From NCBI GenBank assembly GCA_945899335.1, contig CAMDIP010000209.1, forward strand, positions 1 to 10,305: 10,305 bases of DNA. Reading direction: 5' to 3'. Origin of the DNA: Bordetella parapertussis (GTDB lineage Bacteria > Pseudomonadota > Gammaproteobacteria > Burkholderiales > Burkholderiaceae_C). This document shows, in pieces, positions 1-7,937 of the stretch (position 1 is the stretch's first letter; each line of letters begins with the position of its first letter). The position numbers and the translations under genes are program-made. The notes under the pieces are model-generated. The model made no database searches. It was not told where the DNA came from and saw only the letters and a program-made list of their open reading frames with translations.

Positions 1-272
1 GGTGGATTTTCCAGCAAACGATGCAATAGAGATTTTCTTATCCCAGTAATTTCTCTGTAGTGCCGCAATACTTCAACATACCCTCGCACAGCCAATTTTT
101 CTTGTGGCCACCAAGCATCAAAACCCAATGCCTTCATTTTGGGGCCTCCAATACCTTGCAAGGCAACATTCGTCCAATGTGACTGAAGACCGGGGATGAC
201 CAAGGACGCTAATAAATCACCAGAAGCCTCTCCCGCCACCATGGCTATGCAGGGTTTCAGAATGCTGGGCAT
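1..272 (-). CDS. lpxB: Lipid-A-disaccharide synthase LpxB, N-terminal part (cut by window edge)
   Basis: LpxB is a peripheral inner-membrane glycosyltransferase. It joins UDP-2,3-diacylglucosamine to lipid X to give the tetraacyl disaccharide of lipid A. The window holds the first 90 codons and two further bases; the rest lies beyond position 1. I translated this by hand. The protein begins MPSILKPCIAMVAGEASGD. The AGEASGD motif (residues 13-19) is the N-terminal LpxB signature, and GIGGPKM and LAVRGYVEVLRHYREI follow, as in Burkholderiales LpxB. The ATG at 272 is the first in-frame start after the lpxA stop. The reading frame is the same as that of lpxA, with only the TGA and 21 nt between them. 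No Shine-Dalgarno sequence precedes this ATG, so translation may depend on coupling to lpxA. A second ATG at codon 11 is possible but also lacks one. The family call is firm; the exact start is less so. Confidence 0.95.
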   Translation of the reverse strand, partial: MPSILKPCIAMVAGEASGDLLASLVIPGLQSHWTNVALQGIGGPKMKALGFDAWWPQEKLAVRGYVEVLRHYREITGIRKSLLHRLLENP

Positions 273-293
273 GGTAATTTTGGATGTAAAAAA

Positions 294-1088
294 TCAGCGG
301 ACAATACCGCGTTGCGGCGATGTAGAGCTTAGGAACGCCGACATCATTGCAGTGACTTCTGTACCTTGTGGTTGGGTCAGTCCGAGGGCATCTATTGCTT
401 GAATAGATTTCTCTAAGGTCAATCCATCGCGATAGAGAATTTTGTAAATCACCTTAACCGTTTGAATCTGCTCTGGAGAAAAACCACGTCGCTTCAAACC
501 TTCAAAATTCATTGAACGTGCTTGCGCAGGCTGCCCTTGACACATCACAAAGGGGGGGAGATCTGCGAACAGCAATGAATTCATCGCAGTAAAACTGTGC
601 GCACCCAATTTACAAAATTGGTGTACGACAGTAAAGCCGCCTAAGATAACCCAATCGCCCACATGCACATGGCCAGCCAGTTGGGTGTTGTTGGCAAAAA
701 TGGTGTGGTTACCAATTTGACAGTCGTGAGCCAAATGAACATAGGCCATGATCCAGTTGTCATTTCCTATCGCGGTCACGCCTTGATCGCCGGCCGTTCC
801 AATATTGAAAGTACAAAACTCTCGAATGACATTGCGGTCCCCAATGATCAATTCACAGGGTTCGCCCGCATATTTTTTATCCTGAGGAATAGCCCCTAAG
901 GAGTTAAATTGAAATATCTGGTTATCTCGGCCAATGGTTGTTCTCCCCTCAATGACACAGTGCGAGCCAATGCGCGTTCCCGCTGCAATACGCACATAAG
1001 GTCCAATAGTGGTAAATGGACCAACGCTGACCGAAGGGTCTAGTTCTGCAGAAGGATCAACCAACGCTGAGGGGTGAATATCAGCCAT
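294..1088 (-). CDS. lpxA: UDP-N-acetylglucosamine O-acyltransferase LpxA
   Basis: This cytoplasmic homotrimer catalyses the first step of lipid A synthesis, moving a 3-hydroxyacyl chain from acyl-ACP to the 3-OH of UDP-GlcNAc. The protein is 264 residues, close to the E. coli length of 262. Hexapeptide repeats of a left-handed beta-helix run from about residue 3 to 185 (IHPSALVDPSAELDPSV and onward). The catalytic histidine is H121 in HLAHDC, equivalent to E. coli H125. The motif GGFTVVHQFC is at 150-159, and the helical C-terminal domain begins near NFEGLKRRGFS. Position 169, aligned with the E. coli acyl-chain ruler G173, is methionine, as in Pseudomonas aeruginosa, which suggests a C10 rather than C14 donor. 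The start is supported by GAGG six bases upstream, overlapping the fabZ stop. fabZ ends 7 bp before this gene, and lpxB follows after 21 nt. Confidence 0.98.
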   Translation of the reverse strand: MADIHPSALVDPSAELDPSVSVGPFTTIGPYVRIAAGTRIGSHCVIEGRTTIGRDNQIFQFNSLGAIPQDKKYAGEPCELIIGDRNVIREFCTFNIGTAGDQGVTAIGNDNWIMAYVHLAHDCQIGNHTIFANNTQLAGHVHVGDWVILGGFTVVHQFCKLGAHSFTAMNSLLFADLPPFVMCQGQPAQARSMNFEGLKRRGFSPEQIQTVKVIYKILYRDGLTLEKSIQAIDALGLTQPQGTEVTAMMSAFLSSTSPQRGIVR

Positions 1089-1095
1089 TAGCGCC

Positions 1096-1533
1096 TCATT
1101 CGATGGTGCGCATGGTACACATCAAGTCAGCTTCTACTGCCAAGGCATCACCAACCCAAGCTTTTGCTTTGAATTTAAAGATGCCTGCTTTCATTCGATC
1201 TAGGTCGACGCACAAAGTCAAGGCGTCACCTGGCTCAACAGGCCGCTTAAATCGCGCATTGTCTATTCCAGCAAAGTAGTAAACAGTATTGTCGTCGGGG
1301 ACGACGTTCAGTGTGTCAAAGGCCAATAGTGCAGCCGCTTGAGCCAAAGCTTCCAGCATCAAAACACCTGGCATGACCGGTCTGTGAGGGAAATGGCCAT
1401 TGAAAAATGGCTCATTGATGGTGACATTTTTCAATGCTTTGATCGACTTACCCTTTTCCAAACTTAAGACTCTATCGACCAATAAAATTGGGTACCGATG
1501 AGGCAGCATTTTTAATATTTGATGGATATCCAT
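1096..1533 (-). CDS. fabZ: 3-hydroxyacyl-ACP dehydratase FabZ
   Basis: FabZ dehydrates 3-hydroxyacyl-ACP to trans-2-enoyl-ACP in type II fatty acid synthesis in the cytosol. It uses the same 3-hydroxyacyl-ACP pool as LpxA and LpxD, so its place between them reflects the branch point between phospholipid and lipid A. The protein is 145 residues, a normal single hot-dog fold. Hallmarks are [13 protein letters not shown] at 10-22 and the active-site stretch [17 protein letters not shown], with catalytic H47 and E61 present. The ATG start lies 3 bp after the lpxD stop. An AGAGG Shine-Dalgarno sequence sits inside the last codons of lpxD, eight bases before the ATG, indicating tight coupling. No sign of damage is visible. 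Confidence 0.98.
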   Translation of the reverse strand: MDIHQILKMLPHRYPILLVDRVLSLEKGKSIKALKNVTINEPFFNGHFPHRPVMPGVLMLEALAQAAALLAFDTLNVVPDDNTVYYFAGIDNARFKRPVEPGDALTLCVDLDRMKAGIFKFKAKAWVGDALAVEADLMCTMRTIE

Positions 1534-1536
1534 GTT

Positions 1537-2520
1537 CTAACCTCTTTGGGGGAGCCCAGACTCCAATTGCTTAATTCGATCTCTAAGGGAATGTAACTGC
1601 CTTAATGTGGCTGCATTTTTTTGCCAAGAATCATTGTTATCAATAGGAAAAACGCCGCTGTAGGTGCCAGCTTGCAAAAGGGAGCGCGTGACAACAGAAG
1701 CAGCGGAAACATGAACATGGTCTACCAACTGCAAGTGCCCCAGAACGATAGCACCGCCGCCTAAAGTGCAATGCGCCCCAATTGTGGCGCTGCCTGCAAT
1801 TCCAACACAGCCTGCCATGGCTGTGTGCGCGCCTACCGATACGTTGTGACCGATTTGAATCAGGTTATCAAGTTTGACGCCGTCTTCAATAACAGTCTCG
1901 CCAAGGGCTCCACGATCTATGCAGGTATTTGCCCCAATTTCAACCCTATTGCCGATTCGAACCGAACCAAGTTGCTCAATTTTTGACCATGCACCATGGT
2001 CAGGGGCAAACCCAAAACCATCGGCACCTATGACAACACCGGGGTGAAGAATGCACTCTTCACCAATCGAACAAGCTTGTGAGACGGTAACGCTGGATTT
2101 AAGCCAAGTTCGTCTGCCAATCACAACGTGGGCTTCGATGACGCACATCGGGCCAATACGCGCTGTTGGGTCAATATTCGCAAGGGGGTGAATAAAAGCG
2201 CTGGGGTGAATCAAGGGTTCGTCATTGGCTGGAAGCAGGCTTGACCAAAGCTGAGTCACACGTGCCCAGTAAGCGTAAGCATCGTCCACGACGATAGTCG
2301 CGCCTCGTTGGGCTGCTTCTGGGGCCATAGAACGCGAAACCACCACACAAGCAGCTTGCGAATTTAAAAGCTGGGAACGGTATTTAGGATGACTTAAGAA
2401 AGCCAAATCATGCTGACCGGCTGAGGACAATGTTGCGAGACCGGAGATTTCAATGTCGGGCGAACCTTGCAAATCTCCGCCTAACCGATCAATGAGTTGT
2501 CCTAAAGTCAGACGAACCAC
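1537..2520 (-). CDS. lpxD: UDP-3-O-(3-hydroxyacyl)glucosamine N-acyltransferase LpxD
   Basis: LpxD adds the second 3-hydroxyacyl chain, from acyl-ACP, to the 2-amino group of UDP-3-O-acylglucosamine, the third step of lipid A synthesis. The protein is 327 residues. An N-terminal uridine-binding domain covers about 1-100 ([12 protein letters not shown], then [10 protein letters not shown]). A left-handed beta-helix of hexapeptides covers about 104-285, with [14 protein letters not shown] at 159-172. The catalytic histidine is H225 in [10 protein letters not shown], equivalent to E. coli H239. A C-terminal helix with heptad-like leucines follows ([16 protein letters not shown]). The start is unusual. 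The first usable codon is GTG at 2520, five bases after the skp stop overlap, with no clear Shine-Dalgarno sequence. An ATG at 2525 that overlaps the skp stop is in another frame and closes after five codons. The product is certain; the first residues are not. Confidence 0.97.
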   Translation of the reverse strand: MVRLTLGQLIDRLGGDLQGSPDIEISGLATLSSAGQHDLAFLSHPKYRSQLLNSQAACVVVSRSMAPEAAQRGATIVVDDAYAYWARVTQLWSSLLPANDEPLIHPSAFIHPLANIDPTARIGPMCVIEAHVVIGRRTWLKSSVTVSQACSIGEECILHPGVVIGADGFGFAPDHGAWSKIEQLGSVRIGNRVEIGANTCIDRGALGETVIEDGVKLDNLIQIGHNVSVGAHTAMAGCVGIAGSATIGAHCTLGGGAIVLGHLQLVDHVHVSAASVVTRSLLQAGTYSGVFPIDNNDSWQKNAATLRQLHSLRDRIKQLESGLPQRG

Positions 2521-2524
2521 GCCA

Positions 2525-3031
2525 TCACTTACCGGAGTTAATGGCTTTAATCACTTTTTCAGTGATATCGTGTTTAGGATTGATATAGACAGCCTCTTGC
2601 AAAATCAAATCGTACTTTTCGGCTTCTGCTACTAACTTGACAACCTTGTTGGCTTTTTCCAGAACCATTTGCAGTTCTTCATTTTTTCTAGCGTTGAGGT
2701 CTTCTTGGAACTCACGGCGCTTGCGCTGAAATTCACGATCCTGATCGGCCAGTTGACGTTGCTTGGTTGTTCGCTGTGTTTCAGATAGAGTGGGTAAATC
2801 GCGTTCGAGTTTTTCAGAGTTGGTTTTCAAGGAGTTACCTAAATCCACCAACTCTTTTTCGCGTTTTGAAAATTCTTGCTCTAATTTGGTTTGAGCCACT
2901 TTAGCGGTGTTGGCTTCGCGAAAAATTCGGTCGGTATTGATAAATCCGACCCTAAAGTCTTGTGCCCACAAAGGCATAGCCAAAATGAGCAAAGAGCTAG
3001 CCAATACATATCGCAAGTAGAGATGTTTCAT
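2525..3031 (-). CDS. skp: Periplasmic chaperone Skp/OmpH
   Basis: Skp is a trimeric periplasmic holdase that binds unfolded outer-membrane proteins leaving the Sec translocon and keeps them soluble until the BAM complex inserts them. The protein is 168 residues from the ATG at 3031. It starts [23 protein letters not shown], a classic signal peptide with likely cleavage after A23 (mature end [18 protein letters not shown]). Residues from about 40 to 125 are rich in K, E, Q and R with few prolines, as expected for the long coiled-coil tentacles. The C-terminal strand region [19 protein letters not shown] returns to the body domain. The ATG shares its A with the bamA stop (TGATG), suggesting coupled translation. 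A TTG one codon upstream is less likely. No convincing Shine-Dalgarno sequence is seen. The neighbour bamA matches the function. Confidence 0.97.
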   Translation of the reverse strand: MKHLYLRYVLASSLLILAMPLWAQDFRVGFINTDRIFREANTAKVAQTKLEQEFSKREKELVDLGNSLKTNSEKLERDLPTLSETQRTTKQRQLADQDREFQRKRREFQEDLNARKNEELQMVLEKANKVVKLVAEAEKYDLILQEAVYINPKHDITEKVIKAINSGK

Positions 3032-5370
3032 CAAAACGACGTCCCAATTTGGAATTGAAAGGATTGCATTCTATCTCCATCGAATTTACGGATGGGCTTG
3101 GCCATCGCGAACCTTAATGGACCGACGGGTGAAATCCAGCTGAGTCCTACCCCAAAAGAAGTGCGCAACTCTTCCAACTCAATACTGCTTTCAAAAACAT
3201 TACCTGCATCGAGAAAAGAGTACAGGCGCAGTGTTCTGTCGTTACCCACCCCAGGAAAGGGGACATAAAACTCTGTATTGAACAAAACCTTCTTGGAGCC
3301 ACCCACTGGACACCACACACTTGTGCTACAGCCATAGTCTTTGGGGCCTAAAGAACCTTGCTGAAAGCCTCGGACTGAGCCTAAGCCGCCAGCATAGTAA
3401 TTTTTGAATACGGGGTAATTTTTCCCGCTCAAACCATCGCCGTAACCGAACTCGGCATTTATCGCGAAAGTGTATTTTTTGCCAATAGGAAAGAATTCTT
3501 GAAATTGGGCATTGTTTCGGTAATAGCGGGTATCTCCCACGCCAACCTCACCATTGAGTTTCACCAACCGCCCTTTACTGGGGGCCAATAAGCTGTCACG
3601 ACTGTCTCTGGCCCAGCCAATACTCAGGGGAATAGATTGGCTGGAGGCACCAAATTCTCTGATGTAACTTGTATAAGCAGTAGGAATATTGGCGCCCGTA
3701 TTGATTTTTGTTTGTTCAAGGGCAGCGCTCACAAATACCGTGTCGATTTCAGCAAATGGAATACCGAAGCTGATACCAAAAGCTGAGGTTCCAATGCTGT
3801 AGTTACCGCTTTCAGTTAGATAAGGTTTGCTAGATCGGTGGGAAACATAAAGTGACCTGGAAACCCCATCTTCAGTGAAATAAGGGTCTGTGGTGCTGAT
3901 ACTCAAGACACGGTTGTACTTGCTGGTATTTACTTGAACACCTAAGGAATTGCCTGTGCCAAAGAAATTATCTTGGCTAATACCAAAAGAAAGAAAAACT
4001 TTTTCGGCGCTGGAGAAACCTGCACCTAACTGCAGCGAGCCTGTTGGTTTTTCAGTGACTTTCAAATTGATATCTACCTGATCGGGAGAGCCAGGAACCT
4101 CCTGTGTATCAATGGTGACTTCAGTGAAATAGCCCAAACGGTCTACCCGGTCACGCGAGGTACGAATACGCTCACCGTCATACCAAGAAGACTCCATCTG
4201 CCTGAACTCGCGACGGATGATGTCATCTTTGGTTCGGTCGTTTCCAGAAATATTGATCCTGCGCACATAAGCCCTGCGAGAGGGGTCTGCTTGCAATACC
4301 ACTTGCACTTGGTTGGTGGCTCTGTCAATCTCAGTACGAGGCTCAATACGAGCAAAAGCAAATCCAAAGTTACCAAAATAGTCAGCGAACGCCTTTGTGG
4401 TTTGAACCACATCAGAGTTGTTGTAAGGTTGTCCAGGCTGGATCGAAATAATAGATTTAAATTCGTTGTCACGCCCTAAATAATAGCCCTCAAGCATGAT
4501 GCGAGAAACAATAAAACTGTTTCCTTCGGTGATATTGATGGTGATACTGATGTCTTGCTTGTTGGCAGAAATAGCGACTTGAGTGGAGTCGACACGAAAT
4601 TCAAGGTGACCTCTAGAGAGGTAGTAAGACTTAATACTTTCCAAGTCGGCATTAAGTTTAGCTTGGGAATAACGATCCGCTTTGGTATACCAAGACATGT
4701 AGTTGGGCTCTGACAAGTCCATCTGGTCTTTAAGTGTTGACTCATCAAAAACCTTGGCACCAACAATCCTCAACGACTTGATGCGAGCAACGTCGCCTTC
4801 CACCACTGTGAAATTGAGGTTGACCCGGTTGCGATCGGAGGGTGTCACCGTTGTCACAACCTCAGCCCCATACAAGCTCTTGTTGATGTATTGGCGCTTA
4901 AGTTCTTGTTCGGCTCTGTCTGTGAGTGCCTTATCGTAGGGCCGACCCTCAGATAAGCCTATATCCTTGAGCGCTCTACGCAATGTGTCTTTGTCAAACT
5001 CTTTGATGCCCACAAAATCAACAGCGCCAATGATGGGGCGCTCCTCAACAATCACGACCACCACAGCTGCAATGACTTCAATACGAACATCTTTGAACAA
5101 GCCTAACGCAAACAAATTACGAATAGCCAAAGTGCCTTTCTCGTCACTGTAATTCTCACCAACTCGGAAAGGAATAGTAGCCAAAACTGTGCCGGGCTCG
5201 GTCCGTTGCAAACCTTCAATGCGGATGTCTTGAATCTGGAAAGGTTCAAGCGCATGAGCTGTTGGTAAAAAGCAGATGCACAAAAGCAAGACGCGTAAAA
5301 AAGTGTAAGCCGCTGAAAGAGGATTTGAATTCATAGATGAAGAAAATTGTGAGAGGTAATTCATGGTCAT
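3031..5370 (-). CDS. bamA: Outer membrane protein assembly factor BamA
   Basis: BamA is the Omp85-family core of the BAM complex, which folds and inserts beta-barrel proteins into the outer membrane. From the ATG at 5370 it is 779 residues. A Sec signal with hydrophobic core FLRVLLLCICFLPTAHA ends near A40, and the mature protein starts LEPFQIQDIRIEGLQR. Five POTRA domains occupy roughly 41-435. The barrel begins near GSLQLGAGFSS and ends with FQFQIGTSF, carrying the terminal phenylalanine typical of outer-membrane proteins. The conserved loop-6 motif VRGF is at about 666-669. Two cysteines near 681 and 687 lie just after it, comparable to the loop-6 cysteine pair of E. coli BamA. The chosen ATG overlaps the rseP stop by one base (TGATG). 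Other in-frame starts are ATG 5364 and ATG 5334; the latter would give a more usual 28-residue signal. None has a good Shine-Dalgarno sequence. Confidence 0.98.
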   Translation of the reverse strand: MTMNYLSQFSSSMNSNPLSAAYTFLRVLLLCICFLPTAHALEPFQIQDIRIEGLQRTEPGTVLATIPFRVGENYSDEKGTLAIRNLFALGLFKDVRIEVIAAVVVVIVEERPIIGAVDFVGIKEFDKDTLRRALKDIGLSEGRPYDKALTDRAEQELKRQYINKSLYGAEVVTTVTPSDRNRVNLNFTVVEGDVARIKSLRIVGAKVFDESTLKDQMDLSEPNYMSWYTKADRYSQAKLNADLESIKSYYLSRGHLEFRVDSTQVAISANKQDISITINITEGNSFIVSRIMLEGYYLGRDNEFKSIISIQPGQPYNNSDVVQTTKAFADYFGNFGFAFARIEPRTEIDRATNQVQVVLQADPSRRAYVRRINISGNDRTKDDIIRREFRQMESSWYDGERIRTSRDRVDRLGYFTEVTIDTQEVPGSPDQVDINLKVTEKPTGSLQLGAGFSSAEKVFLSFGISQDNFFGTGNSLGVQVNTSKYNRVLSISTTDPYFTEDGVSRSLYVSHRSSKPYLTESGNYSIGTSAFGISFGIPFAEIDTVFVSAALEQTKINTGANIPTAYTSYIREFGASSQSIPLSIGWARDSRDSLLAPSKGRLVKLNGEVGVGDTRYYRNNAQFQEFFPIGKKYTFAINAEFGYGDGLSGKNYPVFKNYYAGGLGSVRGFQQGSLGPKDYGCSTSVWCPVGGSKKVLFNTEFYVPFPGVGNDRTLRLYSFLDAGNVFESSIELEELRTSFGVGLSWISPVGPLRFAMAKPIRKFDGDRMQSFQFQIGTSF

Positions 5371-6731
5371 CAAGTCAACCAGCGTAAAACATCATTAAAC
5401 AAAGCCGTGAACATCATAAGTGCCACCACCGAAAGACCTAAGACTTGCAATCGCTCAAGCCACAGTTGGGAAGGGGGGCTTCCCATGACAAACTCCCAAA
5501 GATAATACATCAGGTGCCCACCGTCCAACATAGGGACTGGAAGCAGGTTTAAAAGGCCAATACTCAAACTGATCAAGGCTAAAAATTGGATAAAGGGGCG
5601 CCATCCCTGATCAGCTGTTTTACCTGCATATTCGGCCATGGTGAGAGGTCCGCTCAATTGCTGCCATCCACTGGCAGTAGAGATCAGTTTTCCAACAGCC
5701 ACTATGGTCATTTTCGATTGAGCCCACAGCGTATCGAATGCCATACCCAGACCCGAAAACAAACCATGCTGCACCCAAACCATGTGGGGATCGCCCCCGA
5801 TCACAGCATCAATTTTTGCAAATTTTTTGCCTTCTGTTTCTCTAAACTCTGGGCGGATCTTTAACGATCGAATATTCCCATTGTCCGACTGAACTTCCCA
5901 AAGCTGGGTACCGGTAGAAACTCTGATGAGTTGAATCAACTGTTGCGCATCATCAACAACCATGCCATCCACCTTCAAGACCAAGTCCCCTGCCAGCAAA
6001 CCCGCCTTGGCAGCAGGCCCGGTTTGCATAACCTTGATTACTTCAGGTTTGGTGAAGGCTCCAGTAATACCCATCTGAGACATGGCCGATCGCTTACCAT
6101 CATCTGACCATCCGGCAATGGAAATATCCACAACCCGATGCGCTTGAGACTGTGACGACAAAACTTCCAACTGAAAATCCTGTTGCTCATTGGAAGCCTC
6201 AGTGACCAGTCCTCTTAAATGGTCGATGCTTTGCACGATTTCCCATTCTTGGGGATTCACAGAGAACTTTTGCACCAAGTCCCCACTGCGAAGGCCAGCA
6301 GTCTCTGCGACAGAAGCCTTTATCGGCGTGCCAATGATGGCTGCGGCCTGCTGACTTCCTACCCAATGAATAAAGGCGTATAAAAAAAGCGTTAGTAATA
6401 AATTAGCCAGAGGTCCGGCTACGACAATGCAGGCTCGTGCAAACAATGTCTGTCGGTTGAAAGCAGATGGAGTTTCACCAAGCGCCACCTCTTGGTCACG
6501 CTCGTCAAGCATTTTGATGAAACCACCCAAAGGCACGGCGCAAATGGTGAACTCTGTGGGAAGCCCCAAGCCAGGTTGAACGCGCTGCCACTTAAAAATG
6601 GGCCTACCAAAGCCAATAGAAAACCGCAAAACCCTCACCTTAAACCATAAAGCTGCACGGTAATGCCCATATTCATGAACAAAAATAACGGTTGTCAGTG
6701 CAACCAAAAAAGCCAGCAAGGTCATGCCCAT
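5370..6731 (-). CDS. rseP: Site-2 intramembrane zinc metalloprotease RseP
   Basis: RseP cleaves transmembrane segments in the inner membrane. In E. coli it makes the second cut in anti-sigma factor RseA and so releases sigma-E when outer-membrane protein folding fails; it also clears leftover signal peptides. The protein is 453 residues, almost the E. coli length. The zinc motif HEYGH is at 19-23 in the first membrane segment, and the third ligand is D403 in NLLPVPMLDGG (395-405). Two PDZ domains lie in the periplasmic part, at about 130-215 (SVAETAGLRSGDLV) and 225-295 (GPAAKAGLLAGDLVLKVDG). Hydrophobic segments near 100-122, 380-400 and 428-448 complete the topology. The start at 6731 lies 9 bp after dxr, with a weak AAAGAAG upstream; ATG 6725 is an alternative. 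Its place directly before bamA is the usual one. No RseA or sigma-E gene is in the window. Confidence 0.98.
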   Translation of the reverse strand: MGMTLLAFLVALTTVIFVHEYGHYRAALWFKVRVLRFSIGFGRPIFKWQRVQPGLGLPTEFTICAVPLGGFIKMLDERDQEVALGETPSAFNRQTLFARACIVVAGPLANLLLTLFLYAFIHWVGSQQAAAIIGTPIKASVAETAGLRSGDLVQKFSVNPQEWEIVQSIDHLRGLVTEASNEQQDFQLEVLSSQSQAHRVVDISIAGWSDDGKRSAMSQMGITGAFTKPEVIKVMQTGPAAKAGLLAGDLVLKVDGMVVDDAQQLIQLIRVSTGTQLWEVQSDNGNIRSLKIRPEFRETEGKKFAKIDAVIGGDPHMVWVQHGLFSGLGMAFDTLWAQSKMTIVAVGKLISTASGWQQLSGPLTMAEYAGKTADQGWRPFIQFLALISLSIGLLNLLPVPMLDGGHLMYYLWEFVMGSPPSQLWLERLQVLGLSVVALMMFTALFNDVLRWLT

Positions 6732-6740
6732 ATAGCTTCT

Positions 6741-7937
6741 TTAATTCAACTTAAGCGCAATTTGTTGCGCAACAGAACGGGATCGCTGGTCCAGTTCAAG
6801 CAAATCTTCCAGATCCCCAGGAGCAGGTGGAATAAGCGATTCCATTGTGGCTAAATTCAAATGATGGATTTGATCGAAGCGGATTCGCTTGTCTAAAAAT
6901 GCAGCCACCGCCACTTCATTGGCAGCATTAAGTACAGTCGTACTTCCAGAAGTTGCCTCCAAGGCCTGCCAAGCCAACTTCAAACCTGGGAAGCGTTCAT
7001 GGTGCCCATGGTCATCAAATGACTCAAAGGTCATGACGGGCAAGTTACGAAAATTCAAATTGTCTGCCCCTGAAGCCATTCGCTGCGGCCACGAAAGACC
7101 ATAAGCAATAGGCACACGCATATCGGGCGTACCCAGCTGCGCAACAACCGATCCGTCAACAAACTGCACCATCGAATGAATAATGCTTTGGGGATGAATA
7201 ACAACCTCTATACGCTTAGGCGACATGCCAAATAAGTATTTAGCCTCAATGACCTCCAAAGCCTTGTTCATCATGGTTGCTGAATCGACAGAAATTTTTC
7301 TGCCCATCACCCAGTTCGGGTGAGCACATGCTTCTTCGGGGGTGACATCCCGCAAAGTATTTGGATCGCGCAGGCGAAAAGGGCCGCCAGAAGCGGTCAA
7401 AATGATTTTGTCGACACTTTGCTCCCAGGTGCTGGGGTCATGCGGCAAAGATTGAAAAACAGCCGAATGCTCGCTGTCAATAGGCAAAAGTTGTGCACCA
7501 CCTGTTTTGACTGCATCCAAAAAGAGTTGGCCCCCAACAACCAAAGCCTCTTTGTTAGCCAATAGCAATCTTTTTCCTGCCTTGGCAGCAGAAATGCACG
7601 AAGACAAACCAGCGGCACCCACAATGGCGGCCATGACGGTGGTGACGCGCTCATCAGAAGCGACTTGATCCAAGGCTTTTGCGCCGGATAAAACCTGAGT
7701 GGGCAAGTTTTCAGCGAGCAAGCGTACACGCAAAAAATGGGCGGCATCTTCATTCACCATCACGGCGAACTCTGGGCGAAATTGAGCACACTGTGAAAGC
7801 ATTAAATCAACTTGCTTTGCACCCGTAAGAGCAAAAACCTGAAATTGCTCTGGGTGGCGAGAAACCACATCCAAGGTGTTGACGCCAATGGAGCCGGTCG
7901 AGCCTAAAACAGTCAGGGTTTGTTTCAAAGCATTCAT
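6741..7937 (-). CDS. dxr: 1-deoxy-D-xylulose 5-phosphate reductoisomerase Dxr (IspC)
   Basis: Dxr is the NADPH-dependent cytosolic enzyme that rearranges and reduces DXP to 2-C-methyl-D-erythritol 4-phosphate, the committed step of the MEP isoprenoid pathway and the target of fosmidomycin. The protein is 398 residues, a full family length. The dinucleotide-binding motif GSTGSIG is at 12-18, LLANKEALV at 125-133 and LPIDSEHSAVFQ at 151-162 with metal ligands D154 and E156. GGPFR is at 184-188, and HPNWVMGRKISVDSATMMNK at 206-225 leads to the third ligand E228. HPQSIIHSMV is at 248-257 and LNAANEVAVAAFL at 336-348. Every catalytic motif is intact. The ATG overlaps the cdsA stop by four bases (ATGA), so the two are probably translationally coupled. 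rseP follows after 9 bp. Confidence 0.98.
   Translation of the reverse strand: MNALKQTLTVLGSTGSIGVNTLDVVSRHPEQFQVFALTGAKQVDLMLSQCAQFRPEFAVMVNEDAAHFLRVRLLAENLPTQVLSGAKALDQVASDERVTTVMAAIVGAAGLSSCISAAKAGKRLLLANKEALVVGGQLFLDAVKTGGAQLLPIDSEHSAVFQSLPHDPSTWEQSVDKIILTASGGPFRLRDPNTLRDVTPEEACAHPNWVMGRKISVDSATMMNKALEVIEAKYLFGMSPKRIEVVIHPQSIIHSMVQFVDGSVVAQLGTPDMRVPIAYGLSWPQRMASGADNLNFRNLPVMTFESFDDHGHHERFPGLKLAWQALEATSGSTTVLNAANEVAVAAFLDKRIRFDQIHHLNLATMESLIPPAPGDLEDLLELDQRSRSVAQQIALKLN

Noticed and set aside
4143..4472. Minus-strand frames of 96-109 codons inside bamA (4143-4472, 4476-4766)
   Set aside because: These are out-of-frame readings within the POTRA region of an intact bamA. There is no sign of a frameshift or of a second gene.
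5245..5290. BamA leader LLLCICFL read as a possible lipoprotein signal
   Set aside because: No lipobox precedes either cysteine. The THA-LEPF boundary is an ordinary signal peptidase I site, and BamA is not a lipoprotein.
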